Shown piece by piece: positions 17,562-27,255 of a stretch of DNA of 64,000 nt (its first letter is position 1; the number at the start of each line of letters is the position of its first letter). The DNA comes from JAPOXR01 sp965116115 (GTDB taxonomy: Bacteria; Pseudomonadota; Alphaproteobacteria; Rhodobacterales; Rhodobacteraceae). The stretch lies in the NCBI GenBank assembly GCA_965116115.1, contig OZ220486.1, positions 2,046,001 to 2,110,000 on the forward strand, in the 5' to 3' direction. A program made the translations under genes and the position numbers. The notes beneath the pieces are model-generated. The model ran no database searches and was not told the DNA's origin. It saw only the letters and a list, made by a program, of their open reading frames with translations.

Positions 17562-19673
17562 ATGCCTGACGCCGTGCTCGAAATCTATTCTGAGGAGATT
17601 CCGGCTGGAATGCAGAGGCCGGCGGCCGAGGAATTTCTCCGCCTGCTGACGGAACGTCTGCGGAATCAAGACGTTGAAGCGCGGTCTTCCGCGGCCTTTG
17701 TCACCCCGAGGCGGCTCTGTATTGACCTGCGCGGCCTTCCAGAGGCGAGTCCGCCCGCGGTTGCGGTAAGGCGCGGCCCTCGGGTCGGCGCGCCGGAATC
17801 CGCCGTCAGCGGATTCGCGCGGGCTGCCGGAACCGATCCCGGCCAGCTTGAAATCCGCAAAGAGCCCAAAGGAGAATTTTATTTCGCGGTCACCGAGCGG
17901 CCCGGATACGCGATCGTTCAAATACTGAATCAGACCGTGCCGGACGCCGTCTCGGCGTTCCGCTGGCCGAAATCTATGCGCTGGGGCGCTGATCCCTTCC
18001 GATGGGTGCGGCCGCTGCGTTCAATCGCGGGACTTGTATGCACTGGTTCCGAACGGAATGTTCTGGATTTTTCTGTCGGCGGGATCCGCGCAGGCGACAA
18101 AACCCGCGGCCACGCGTCAATGGCCCCGGACGAATTTTCCGTCAGCTCCTTTGATGACTACAAAGCCCGGCTCTTTGAGAAATTCGTCATCATCGACTCG
18201 CACGAGAGGGAACGCAGGATTTTCGAAGGCGCCCGTGGCTTGGCGGAGTTCCATGGTCTGGAACTGGTCCGGGATCAGGCGCTTCTGGAGGAGATTTCCG
18301 GCCTCGTCGAATGGCCGGTGCCGATGATTGAAGAGATTGATCCCAGGTTTCATTCGCTGCCGCAGGAAATTCTGGTCACATCAATGCGCTCGCACCAGAA
18401 ATATCTGGCGGCGCGGTCTCCGGAGACAGGGCGGATCACGCATTTCATCGTTGTCGCCAACCGCGAGGCGGCGGATGGAGGGGCTAAGATCATGGAGGGC
18501 AACCGGCTGGTGCTGACCGCCCGTCTGGAAGACGCGGCTTTCGTATGGAACAACGATCTGCGGCGGATTTCGGCTCCCGGAGGCATAGGGTCGATGCAGG
18601 CGGACATTGAACAAATCAGCTTCCACAGCCGACTCGGCAGTCTGGCGGCCAAGGTCAGGCGGATGGAATCACTTTCGGCGGAGATCGCCGGCCTGCTGGG
18701 AACTGACGCCGCAGCGGCGCGGCGCGCCGCCGCGTTCGTCAAGGCCGATCTCGCTTCAGACACCGTCAGTGAATTCCCCGAACTTCAAGGCATGGTCGGG
18801 CGTCGTTTCGCAGAGGCCCTGGCAATGGAAGATTCTGTCGCCGCCGCGTGCGAAGAGCATTATCTTCCGTCCGGTCCGTCTGACCGGGTGCCTTCGCAGG
18901 CTGTCTCGGCAGCGGTCGGACTTGCGGACCGAATCGATCAGCTGGTCGGATTTTTCAGCATAGGAGAAGTCCCGACGGGATCCAAAGATCCGTTTGCGCT
19001 GCGCCGCGCCGCGCTCGGAATCATCAGGTTGTGCGTTGTCAACGGTCTGCGGATCCCGCTGGCATCCGTCCTCGAAAAAGCCTGCCGCGAATATGCCGCG
19101 CAGTCGGCGGACGGCTTAGTGAAACATGCTCCTGACCCAGTCGGAACCGTCCGGTCTGTGATGGGTTTTGTCCATGAGAGATTGGCCGTGCATCTGCGGT
19201 CGCAGGGAATCCGCCATGATATTGTCAATGCCTGCGTCGCGATGGACGATTCTGACGATTTGACGCTGCTGTCGCGCCGCGCCGAGGCCTTGGCGGGCTT
19301 TCTCGGCACCGAGGACGGCGAACGGCTGCTGCGCGGTTTTCGCCGCGCCAACAATATTTTAGAAGCGGAACGCGGCAGGGATATCCCCGCGGCGCGGGAT
19401 CCGTCCGAACATCTTGCCAGCGAATCCGCCGAAAAGAATCTGATTGCCGCGCTCGCCGCGGCTGATGTCAGAATCAAGAACGCGCTCGCGGAAGAAAACC
19501 TGGAAGCGGCAATGGTCGCGATGGCTGATCTTTCAGAGCCCGTTGACCGGTTTTTTGAACAGGTCCGGGTCAATGCCGACGATCCTCAGCTGCGCGAGAA
19601 CCGGCTCCGGCTGCTGGCCGCTGTGTGCCTCGCGGTCCGTTCCATCGCGGATTTGACACGAATCGAACGCTGA
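17562..19673 (+). CDS. glyS: Glycyl-tRNA synthetase beta subunit
   Basis: 703 residues, standard length. N-terminal LEIYSEEIPAGMQRPAAE and RRLCIDLRGLPEASP, then FRWPKSMRWG and FRWVRPLRSI, central SMRSHQKYLAAR and HD-like region KADLASDTVSEFPELQGMVGR, and the C-terminal anticodon-binding part ending VRSIADLTRIER. The beta subunit binds tRNA and is needed for charging with the alpha subunit encoded upstream. Confidence 0.97.
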   Translation: MPDAVLEIYSEEIPAGMQRPAAEEFLRLLTERLRNQDVEARSSAAFVTPRRLCIDLRGLPEASPPAVAVRRGPRVGAPESAVSGFARAAGTDPGQLEIRKEPKGEFYFAVTERPGYAIVQILNQTVPDAVSAFRWPKSMRWGADPFRWVRPLRSIAGLVCTGSERNVLDFSVGGIRAGDKTRGHASMAPDEFSVSSFDDYKARLFEKFVIIDSHERERRIFEGARGLAEFHGLELVRDQALLEEISGLVEWPVPMIEEIDPRFHSLPQEILVTSMRSHQKYLAARSPETGRITHFIVVANREAADGGAKIMEGNRLVLTARLEDAAFVWNNDLRRISAPGGIGSMQADIEQISFHSRLGSLAAKVRRMESLSAEIAGLLGTDAAAARRAAAFVKADLASDTVSEFPELQGMVGRRFAEALAMEDSVAAACEEHYLPSGPSDRVPSQAVSAAVGLADRIDQLVGFFSIGEVPTGSKDPFALRRAALGIIRLCVVNGLRIPLASVLEKACREYAAQSADGLVKHAPDPVGTVRSVMGFVHERLAVHLRSQGIRHDIVNACVAMDDSDDLTLLSRRAEALAGFLGTEDGERLLRGFRRANNILEAERGRDIPAARDPSEHLASESAEKNLIAALAAADVRIKNALAEENLEAAMVAMADLSEPVDRFFEQVRVNADDPQLRENRLRLLAAVCLAVRSIADLTRIER

Positions 19674-19701
19674 TACTGACCGAAGCCTGCGCTCTAAAGT
19701 C

Positions 19702-22296
19702 TTGCCTGCAAGAGCTGAACGTTTATGCTGCGATGCAGAAATATTGTGCGCGGGGCTCGGTTTGGCGGACATTGCGACGATTGCCATCATCGGCAGCGGA
19801 ACCGCGGTTCCCCGCGGACAATTCGGGGAACGCGCTGCAAGGCTGCATGATCTTGCTTCGCACGGATTTCCCGTTCCCAGATCTGTGGCTGTTGCCGCGG
19901 AGGAAGTTGACCGGATTCATCAAGGATCCGTTCCGGGCCTCGAGCAGGCGGCGGCGCTGTTCCCGCCCGGCATCCTGCTCGCGGTCAGGCCCAGTCCTGA
20001 GTCGCCGATATTGAACGGCGTCAAAGCGAGTTTCAATATCGGAATGTCCGATGCGGCGCGGGATGTGATTGCGGAACAGACCGGCGAAATCACAGCGTAT
20101 GCGATCTATGCGGATTTCATCCAGACGTTCGCGGTCGATGCGGCCGGGATTCCGCCGGAACGCGTGTCGGCGGTCGAAGACGCTTTCCCTGACCCGGACG
20201 AACGGGTTGCCGGACTGCTTACGCTCTATGAGCGGGAAACCGGAGAAACATTCCCTCAGGACACCCTGGCCCAGCTTGAGCGGATTTGCCGGTCGGCCGC
20301 CGGCAAGTGGAAATGTCCTGGGAGAGCGGCCCTGCGCGGCGCTGAGCCCGGCGCCCGCGAACTGCGGCTGGGCTTGATCATCCAGGCCATGGCGGATGGA
20401 TCGCGGAGCGACGGCTGCGGTTCCGGCGTGCTGTCCTCAATCGACCGGGAAACGGGAGAGGCGAAGGAGTCCGGTCATCTTACGGTATTTCAGGGCGGCA
20501 GGCCTCTCTATGGAAGCGGCAGCGAACCGGCCAAGGAATACCTGCCCGGGCAGGCGGATCGCATGTCGTCGCTGCTCGCGCGGCTGCGCCGCCATTTCAA
20601 GGACCCGCAGCAAATTGAATTCGCTTGCGACGGCAGCAGGGTTTGGCTGCTTGATTCGGTTCCAGCGGAACGGTCGATACCGGCTGCGATTCGCGCGGCG
20701 GTCGAACTGGCCGGTGACGGCATCATTTCCAAAGAGGAATCACTGTGCCGGGTCAGTCCCGGCAGTTTGGGCAGGGTTTTGCATCCCCAGGTCAAACCGG
20801 GATCACGCAACCCGGTCATTGCGAGAGGAATTCCTGCCAGTCCCGGCGCGGCGGCCGGCATGATCGCGTTTTCTTCACGGGCGGCGGAGAGATTCGTCGC
20901 CGCCGGAAATGCCTGCATTCTTGTGCGGGCGCAGACCGGTCCTGAAGATTTCCGCGGCATGCACACGGCCCAAGGGGTTTTGACAGGGCGCGGCGGCCTG
21001 ACCAGCCATGCCGCGGTCGTGGCCCGAGGTCTCGGAGTTCCGTGCGTGGTCGGAGCCGCTGACATACAGATCGGGCGGCATGAGTCCGGCGCGGCGGAAG
21101 AAGAGTGTGTCCTGAAAGCCCGGACGGGCGCGCGGCTGCATGAGGGCGATGTCATCACCGTCGACGGAACCACCGGCACGGTTCTCAAAGGCAGCGCCGG
21201 CCTTGAGGAGCCGTCGCTCAACCGGTATTTTGAAACCTTTCTGGCCTGGGCCGACGAAGTCCGTGATATGGGAGTGCAGGCCAACGCCGACACCATTGAC
21301 GAGGTAAGGGCGGCAAAAAAATTCAAGGCGGACGGAATCGGGCTTTGCCGCACGGAACATATGTATTTTGAAGAGTCCCAGCTGACCGTGATGCGCCGCA
21401 TGCTGTTCGTGGAAACTCCGGAAGAGCGCATGGTCGCGCTGCGTCAGCTGACTCGAATGCAGAAACGGGATTTCACGAAAATTTTCCGCGAAATGCCCGG
21501 CCGCACTGTCTGCATCCGCCTGTTCGATCCGCCGCTGCATGAGTTCCTGCCGCGCGCTCGCCGGGAAATGCAGCGTTTGGCGGAAGAGTTGGGGCGCGAC
21601 CTGGAACATGTCATGCAGCGGGCTGATGAATTGAAGGAATTCAATCCGATGCTCGGAATGCGCGGCGTAAGGGTCGGGATCGTCATGCCTGAAATTTATG
21701 AGATGCAGGCAAGAGCGATTTTCGAGGCGGCGGCGGAGGTAAGCCGTCAAGGTCTGGAAACCGTTCCGGAAATCATGATCCCGCTGGTGTCTGCGAACCG
21801 TGAAGTCGAACTCGTCCGCAGACGTGTCGACAAAGCGGCCGCCTCGGTCAGGGACGCCGCCCGGTCGCAGTTCCAGTATCGTCTCGGGGTCATGGTCGAA
21901 ACGCCGCGCGCCGCCCTCCGGGCCGGCGATTTGGCCAGAAACTCTGATTTTCTGAGTTTCGGCACCAACGATCTCACACAGATGACATACGGTCTGAGCC
22001 GTGACGACTCGCAGCGTTTCATGGAAGATTATATCAGCTTGGGCGTCTATCCGGGCGACCCGTTCGGCACGCTTGATAAAGAGGGGGTCGGGGAACTGCT
22101 CAAAATCGCGGCGGGCCGTGCCCGAGAGGTCAGAAACAAGCTGACATTATCCATCTGCGGGGAACATGGAGGCGACCCCGAAAGCATTGAATTCTGCAGG
22201 GAAATCGGATTCGACTATGTCTCCTGCTCTCCCTACCGGGTGCCGATCGCCCGCTTGGCCGCGGCGCAATGCGCCGCTGGAAAGCGCAAAGATTAA
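19702..22296 (+). CDS. ppdK: Pyruvate phosphate dikinase-like PEP-utilising enzyme
   Basis: 864 residues. The central phosphohistidine domain (GRGGLTSHAAVVARGLGVPCV) has the catalytic His436, and the C-terminal barrel is well conserved: GIGLCRTEHMY, NPMLGMRGVRVGI, FGTNDLTQMTYGLSRDD and SICGEHGGDP. PPDK interconverts pyruvate and PEP using ATP and phosphate. The N-terminal nucleotide domain is divergent: the usual GGKGA reads GERAA, and the region that ends with an LQTR-type motif reads LLDSV. Similar divergent copies next to glyS occur in Rhodobacterales (from memory). Start is a TTG at 19702 without a clear ribosome site, so the true N-terminus is uncertain. Confidence 0.85.
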   Translation: MPARAERLCCDAEILCAGLGLADIATIAIIGSGTAVPRGQFGERAARLHDLASHGFPVPRSVAVAAEEVDRIHQGSVPGLEQAAALFPPGILLAVRPSPESPILNGVKASFNIGMSDAARDVIAEQTGEITAYAIYADFIQTFAVDAAGIPPERVSAVEDAFPDPDERVAGLLTLYERETGETFPQDTLAQLERICRSAAGKWKCPGRAALRGAEPGARELRLGLIIQAMADGSRSDGCGSGVLSSIDRETGEAKESGHLTVFQGGRPLYGSGSEPAKEYLPGQADRMSSLLARLRRHFKDPQQIEFACDGSRVWLLDSVPAERSIPAAIRAAVELAGDGIISKEESLCRVSPGSLGRVLHPQVKPGSRNPVIARGIPASPGAAAGMIAFSSRAAERFVAAGNACILVRAQTGPEDFRGMHTAQGVLTGRGGLTSHAAVVARGLGVPCVVGAADIQIGRHESGAAEEECVLKARTGARLHEGDVITVDGTTGTVLKGSAGLEEPSLNRYFETFLAWADEVRDMGVQANADTIDEVRAAKKFKADGIGLCRTEHMYFEESQLTVMRRMLFVETPEERMVALRQLTRMQKRDFTKIFREMPGRTVCIRLFDPPLHEFLPRARREMQRLAEELGRDLEHVMQRADELKEFNPMLGMRGVRVGIVMPEIYEMQARAIFEAAAEVSRQGLETVPEIMIPLVSANREVELVRRRVDKAAASVRDAARSQFQYRLGVMVETPRAALRAGDLARNSDFLSFGTNDLTQMTYGLSRDDSQRFMEDYISLGVYPGDPFGTLDKEGVGELLKIAAGRAREVRNKLTLSICGEHGGDPESIEFCREIGFDYVSCSPYRVPIARLAAAQCAAGKRKD

Positions 22297-22632
22297 ATGC
22301 AATGCTGATCAGTGAGCCGCTTTGACGTTTTTCACGACGGACTGTAACAAGACATTTCAGCTGTCGGCGGTCCCGGCCTCTGCGGCAGGCGCGGGAGTTT
22401 GAAACACAGGCTTTGAATACCATTGTTTGACCTTCTTTCACGCGCCTGCGCGATATGCCGCCCGATGCCCGGGGAACCGGCTGACGGCCAGCCGCTCCCA
22501 AGCCAGAGAACCGTCCAAGACACACTTTGAGCATTGGAGACCCGGGTTTTGCGCAATGCGTGTTTTCGTTCCGGCGGCCTGTCCGCGCACATCGTTCTTC
22601 GGCGCGTCAGCGGCGCGCCGGCGCCGCTGTCC

Positions 22633-23451
22633 ATGAAAAACCGCGCGGCGCGCGGCCGTTTGTTTCTGGCGGCGGCCGTTGCCGTTTTTCCTCTTTTTGC
22701 CGTGCCGGCGCCGGCGAAGGCCGGAACTGATGATCTGAAACGGCCGGACATCGCACAGGCGGCGAAACTGGCCGCGCCGGCGCTGAGGGCAGGCATCATG
22801 GCTGAACCGGCGAAACTGCCCGGCAGCCGGCCCAAGCGGCGTCCTTCCGTTCATGCGCCCGGCAACGCCGGGACTCCTGAGATGAAACCGCCGCGTCTCA
22901 AGCCTGAAGATCTGCCGGTGCCCGAAAATGCCGTAAATCTGGCGGCCCTCCGGCCGGGCGCCTACAAACTCAGCTTCCTGTGGTCATCGGATGAGGCGGA
23001 ATCCGCGTTCTCCGGAAGAACGCTGAATCTGCCGCGCCCTCGGCGGCGCCCGGCGGTGCCCGCCGAAATCAACTGTCTGGCGCAGGCGATATATTTCGAG
23101 GCGCGCGGTGAGACGGCGCGGGGACGGACGGCGGTGGCCGAGACGATACTGAACCGGGTCGTGTCAGACCGCTACCCCGACACTGTCTGCGGGGTGATCC
23201 GGCAGGGCATGGGCGTACGCAATCAGTGTCAGTTTTCCTATTATTGCGACGGCAAAGCCGAAAAGATAACCGATTCGGGAACCTATGCCGAAATCCGGCG
23301 TTTGGCGGTGAGAATGATCTCCGGCGGCAATCGTGAGGTCACTGGCGGCGCTACGCATTTCCATACTGTCGATGTCCGCCCGCACTGGGCGTCCGAGTTT
23401 GAAAGGACGGTCAGCATCGGAAGGCATGTTTTTTACCGCGGGAACCGCTGA
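22633..23451 (+). CDS. Cell-wall hydrolase (SleB/Hydrolase_2 family)
   Basis: 272 residues. N-terminal hydrophobic signal (GRLFLAAAVAVFPLFAVPAPAKA), a Pro/Arg-rich linker, then the catalytic domain: LAQAIYFEARGE with the catalytic Glu, AETILNRVVSDRYPDTVCGVI, CQFSYYCDGK and ATHFHTVDVRPHWA. Proteins of this family cleave peptidoglycan glycan strands. Start at 22633 gives a proper signal peptide; no strong ribosome site is seen. The paired Cys suggests function in the periplasm. Confidence 0.88.
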   Translation: MKNRAARGRLFLAAAVAVFPLFAVPAPAKAGTDDLKRPDIAQAAKLAAPALRAGIMAEPAKLPGSRPKRRPSVHAPGNAGTPEMKPPRLKPEDLPVPENAVNLAALRPGAYKLSFLWSSDEAESAFSGRTLNLPRPRRRPAVPAEINCLAQAIYFEARGETARGRTAVAETILNRVVSDRYPDTVCGVIRQGMGVRNQCQFSYYCDGKAEKITDSGTYAEIRRLAVRMISGGNREVTGGATHFHTVDVRPHWASEFERTVSIGRHVFYRGNR

Positions 23452-23537
23452 GTTTTGAGATTTTCGGGTGCGCGTCACCGGGAATCTCGTTATTCCCGAT
23501 TGAGCGCGCGCCGGCGGATCGGACACCGGGTTGAGAT

Positions 23538-24893
23538 ATGGGAAAGAGCGGCAGGATCATTTTCGGCACCGACGGCATTCGCGGAAAGGCGAATTCGCCG
23601 CCGATGACAGCGGGCGGCGCTTTGCGGATCGGCATGGCGGCAGGCCGGTATTTCCGCCGCAGCCGTTCAAACAGACACCGGGTCGTTATCGGCAAAGACA
23701 CGCGCCGGTCCGGTTACATGCTGGAAAACGCATTGACCGCGGGACTCACGGCGACCGGGATGAATGTGCTTCTGCTGGGGCCGGTGCCGACTCCCGCGGT
23801 GGGTCTGCTGACCCGTTCGATGCGCGCAGATCTGGGAATCATGATCTCGGCATCCCACAATCCGTATTTCGACAACGGAATCAAATTCTTCGGCCCGGAC
23901 GGCTACAAACTGTCCGGAACCGCGGAAAAGGAAATCGAAACTTTGTGCGGCGCCAGCTCTGATGAACCCGTCGAAGCCTCTGAAATCGGCCGGGCGAAGC
24001 GGATAGACCACGGCCTTGGCCGCTATGTGGAGTTCGTCAAGACGACGTTTCCCAAGAGTCTCCGCCTGAACGGTCTCCGTATCGTCGTCGACTGTGCCAA
24101 CGGCGCCGCTTACCGCGCGGCCCCTGACGTTCTCTGGGAACTGGGCGCGGAAGTGGTTCCGCTCGCCGTTGATCCGGACGGCTTCAATATCAACGCCGAA
24201 TGCGGTTCAACGAACCCGTCGCAGGCTGTCGAAAGGGTCTTGGCGACCCGCGCAGATGTCGGCATCTGCCTTGACGGCGATGCGGACCGTCTTGTGGTCA
24301 TTGACTGCAAAGGCCGGGCTGTGAACGGTGATCAGGTGCTGGCGCTGCTGGCGAAACGCTGGTCCGGATCAGGCCGTCTGAAAAAGAACACTCTGGTCGC
24401 CACCATCATGTCGAATCTGGGCATGGAGCGGCATCTGGAGGGAGAAGGCATTGCGGTTGAGCGGACACCTGTCGGGGATCGGCATATCACCGACGCGATG
24501 CGGAAGGGCGGGTTCAATCTCGGCGGCGAGCAGTCCGGGCATATTGTCATGTCCGACTACACGACAACAGGCGACGGGCTGATTTCGGCCCTTCAATTTC
24601 TCGCCGCGCTTGTCGAGTCGGGGACGCCGTCAGCTGATTTGACGGATGTGTTCGACCCTTTGCCGCAGGTCTTGGTCAACGTTCCGTTTCCAGAAGGCCG
24701 CCGGCCTTTGGAGGAGGGACATGTGAAGGCGGCCCTTCAGGAAGGCGAAGCCCGCCTGAAGGGCAATGGCCGTCTGGTCGTGCGCCGGTCCGGGACCGAA
24801 CCTTTGGTGAGAATCATGGTTGAAAGCAGCGACGAAGGCATAATGCGCGCGGCCGCGGATGAAGTGGCGGCGGCGGTCGCCAAGGCTGTTTGA
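23538..24893 (+). CDS. glmM: Phosphoglucosamine mutase
   Basis: 451 residues, standard. Opening FGTDGIRGKAN, the phosphoserine loop ISASHNPYFDNGIKFFG with Ser106, metal loop CLDGDADRLV, sugar-binding GGEQSGHI and the phosphate-binding RRSGTEPLVRIM are all intact. Converts glucosamine-6-phosphate to glucosamine-1-phosphate for cell-wall synthesis. In many Rhodobacterales folP and folB precede glmM; here they are absent and a cell-wall hydrolase precedes it. The monooxygenase gene follows within 30 nt. Confidence 0.97.
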   Translation: MGKSGRIIFGTDGIRGKANSPPMTAGGALRIGMAAGRYFRRSRSNRHRVVIGKDTRRSGYMLENALTAGLTATGMNVLLLGPVPTPAVGLLTRSMRADLGIMISASHNPYFDNGIKFFGPDGYKLSGTAEKEIETLCGASSDEPVEASEIGRAKRIDHGLGRYVEFVKTTFPKSLRLNGLRIVVDCANGAAYRAAPDVLWELGAEVVPLAVDPDGFNINAECGSTNPSQAVERVLATRADVGICLDGDADRLVVIDCKGRAVNGDQVLALLAKRWSGSGRLKKNTLVATIMSNLGMERHLEGEGIAVERTPVGDRHITDAMRKGGFNLGGEQSGHIVMSDYTTTGDGLISALQFLAALVESGTPSADLTDVFDPLPQVLVNVPFPEGRRPLEEGHVKAALQEGEARLKGNGRLVVRRSGTEPLVRIMVESSDEGIMRAAADEVAAAVAKAV

Positions 24894-24918
24894 AATGCGC
24901 GCTGCGCCAAGCGGGCGG

Positions 24919-26157
24919 ATGATGACCCATGACTGCGACATTGCGGTCGTCGGCGGCGGCCTTGCCGGACTGACGGCGGCGGCAGTTTTGGCCGGCGAGG
25001 GGTTCGACGTCATCTGCTGCAGCATGCAGGAGCGTGCCGGCGGTCGCGCCCGCGACAACCGGGTGACGGCTTTTCTGGGGACTTCAATAGATCTGCTCAA
25101 GGAATCCGTCGACTGGGAATCGGTGGCGTCTCACGCCAGGTCATTGACCGTGATGCGCGTAGCTGACGCCGCTCCAGAGGCATCGCGCGGCATTCAAATC
25201 AGGGAATTCCGCGCCGATATGATCGGCGAAACCCGTTTCGGCTACGCGGTGCCGAACCGGATTCTGGCAGCGGCCCTCGAACAGCGGATTTCCGCCTCGC
25301 CGAATGCCGGGATATTGCGCGGCGCGGAGGCGACCGGCATTTTTGCCCGGCTGTCAGAGGTGACGGTCAAGCTGAAAGACGGGTCGCGCGTGCGGGGGCG
25401 GCTGGCCGTCGCCGCCGACGGCCGCGACTCGGTCTTGCGCTCCGCCGCGGAGATACCAGTTAAGAGAATCGGATTCGGACAAAAATCGCTCAGTTTTGAT
25501 GTCACCCACGACAGCCCGCATCAAGACGAAACGATTGAGATTCACGCGTCGGGCGGACCGTTCACTTTGGTGCCGATTGAGGAAATTCATGGAAGACCCG
25601 CCTCCGCCGCCGTCTGGATGGAATTCGGGCCGGAAGCCGAGCGGCTGCAACGGCTCGGAGCCGGTGAATTTGAAGCCGAGGCGAACCGGCGTTCGTTTGG
25701 ACTCCGCGGCAAGCTGTCGCTTTCCGGACCGCGCCGTCTGTGGCCCGCCATTGGCCAGATCGCGTCGCGATTCGCCGGAGACAGGCTGGCATTGATCGGG
25801 GAGGCGGCGCATGTCGTGCCGCCGATCGGCGCCCAAGGCCTGAACATGACCATGGCAGATATCCGCGCCCTTGCGGACCTTGTCTCCGGCAACCGTTCCG
25901 GCCTGGGTTCGGCGGACGTTCTGGAACGCTACAGCCGGGTGCGGCGCGCCAGCGCGACCGCCCGTCTCGCCGGGGTGATGGCGCTGGACTGGGTGTCCTC
26001 CGTTGACGGCGGCTGGATGCGCAGTCTTCGCCGGCGGGGGCTGTCGTCACTGGTTTCCGCGCCTCCGGTCAGGAACCGCCTTATGCGGCTCGGCATGACG
26101 CCGGATGCGCCGGCGGGACTTTCACCTTGGCCTTGTATCCGGAAAATTTATTCGTAA
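24919..26157 (+). CDS. FAD-dependent monooxygenase, UbiH/UbiF/COQ6 family
   Basis: 412 residues. The dinucleotide fold CDIAVVGGGLAGLTAAAVLAGEG, the middle motif AADGRDSVLR and the second FAD motif ALIGEAAHVVPPIGAQGLNMTMAD identify a ubiquinone-biosynthesis hydroxylase or a close relative. Start candidates are ATG 24895 (2 nt after the glmM stop, no ribosome site), 24919 and 24922; 24919 is chosen because GCGGGCGG precedes it and it gives a normal N-terminus. Probably hydroxylates the ring of the quinone precursor. Confidence 0.87.
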   Translation: MMTHDCDIAVVGGGLAGLTAAAVLAGEGFDVICCSMQERAGGRARDNRVTAFLGTSIDLLKESVDWESVASHARSLTVMRVADAAPEASRGIQIREFRADMIGETRFGYAVPNRILAAALEQRISASPNAGILRGAEATGIFARLSEVTVKLKDGSRVRGRLAVAADGRDSVLRSAAEIPVKRIGFGQKSLSFDVTHDSPHQDETIEIHASGGPFTLVPIEEIHGRPASAAVWMEFGPEAERLQRLGAGEFEAEANRRSFGLRGKLSLSGPRRLWPAIGQIASRFAGDRLALIGEAAHVVPPIGAQGLNMTMADIRALADLVSGNRSGLGSADVLERYSRVRRASATARLAGVMALDWVSSVDGGWMRSLRRRGLSSLVSAPPVRNRLMRLGMTPDAPAGLSPWPCIRKIYS

Positions 26158-26202
26158 TACGGCGGCAGCCGGTTTGGTGCTCAGGAAATTCTGGAGAGAC
26201 AT

Positions 26203-27225
26203 ATGCGCGTCTATTACGATCGGGACTGTGACGTAAATCTGATCAAAGACATGAAGATCGCCATTCTGGGCTATGGATCCCAAGGACACGCCCACGCGCT
26301 GAATCTCAAGGATTCCGGCGCCCGGCATATTGCGGTCGCCCTCAGAAAGGGATCTTCGTCCGCTTCCAAGGCCGAAGCGGCGGGGCTGCCGGTCATGGGA
26401 ATTTCCGAAGCGGCGGCGTGGTGTGATCTGATCATGTTCACGATGCCTGACGAGCTGCAGGCGCGGACTTACCGCGAGCATGTCCATGAAAATCTGCGGG
26501 AAGGCGCGGCGGTCGCGTTCGCTCACGGCCTGAACATTCACTTTCAGCTGATCAATCCCAAGCCCGGCGTCGATGTTGTCATGATCGCCCCGAAGGGGCC
26601 GGGCCACACAGTGCGCGGCGAGTATTTGAAGGGCGGAGGCGTGCCGTGCCTCGTCGCCGTTGACCGTGACGCTTCAGGACGGGCCTTGGAAACCGCGCTG
26701 TCATATTGCTCGGCTATCGGCGGCGGACGCTCAGGCATCATCGAAACAGACTTCAAGGAAGAGTGCGAAACCGATCTGTTCGGCGAGCAGGCGGTGTTGT
26801 GCGGCGGTCTGGTTGAACTGATCCGTTGCGGGTTCGAGACATTGGTCGAAGCAGGTTACGCTCCTGAAATGGCGTACTTTGAATGTTTGCACGAAGTCAA
26901 ACTGATCGTGGATCTGATTTATGAAGGCGGCATCGCCAATATGAATTATTCTATTTCCAACACGGCGGAATACGGCGAGTATGTTTCCGGGACGCGGATT
27001 CTTCCTCATGATGAAACCAAGGCCCGGATGCGCGGCATTCTGCGGGACATTCAGACAGGCCGTTTCACGGCGCAGTGGATGCAGGAATGCGCAGTCGGAC
27101 AGCCCTCATTCAAGGCCATGCGGCGCGTCAATGACGCGCATCAGGTCGAGGAAGTCGGTGAAAGGCTGCGCGGCATGATGCCTTGGATCAAGGCGGGCAA
27201 ACTGGTCGATCAGGAAAAAAACTGA
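26203..27225 (+). CDS. ilvC: Ketol-acid reductoisomerase
   Basis: 340 residues, class I short form. NADPH site GYGSQGHAHALNLKDSG with RKGSSSASKAE, MIAPKGPGHTVRGEY, and the metal ligands in ETDFKEECETDLFGEQ and CLHEVKLIVDLIYEGG are intact. Catalyses the second common step of branched-chain amino-acid synthesis. A GGAGAG at 26192-26197 precedes ATG 26203. Converges with carA over a 30-bp gap with no strong terminator. Confidence 0.97.
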   Translation: MRVYYDRDCDVNLIKDMKIAILGYGSQGHAHALNLKDSGARHIAVALRKGSSSASKAEAAGLPVMGISEAAAWCDLIMFTMPDELQARTYREHVHENLREGAAVAFAHGLNIHFQLINPKPGVDVVMIAPKGPGHTVRGEYLKGGGVPCLVAVDRDASGRALETALSYCSAIGGGRSGIIETDFKEECETDLFGEQAVLCGGLVELIRCGFETLVEAGYAPEMAYFECLHEVKLIVDLIYEGGIANMNYSISNTAEYGEYVSGTRILPHDETKARMRGILRDIQTGRFTAQWMQECAVGQPSFKAMRRVNDAHQVEEVGERLRGMMPWIKAGKLVDQEKN

Positions 27226-27255
27226 ATTCCGGCGAAACGTCAGGCTGAGGCTGTT

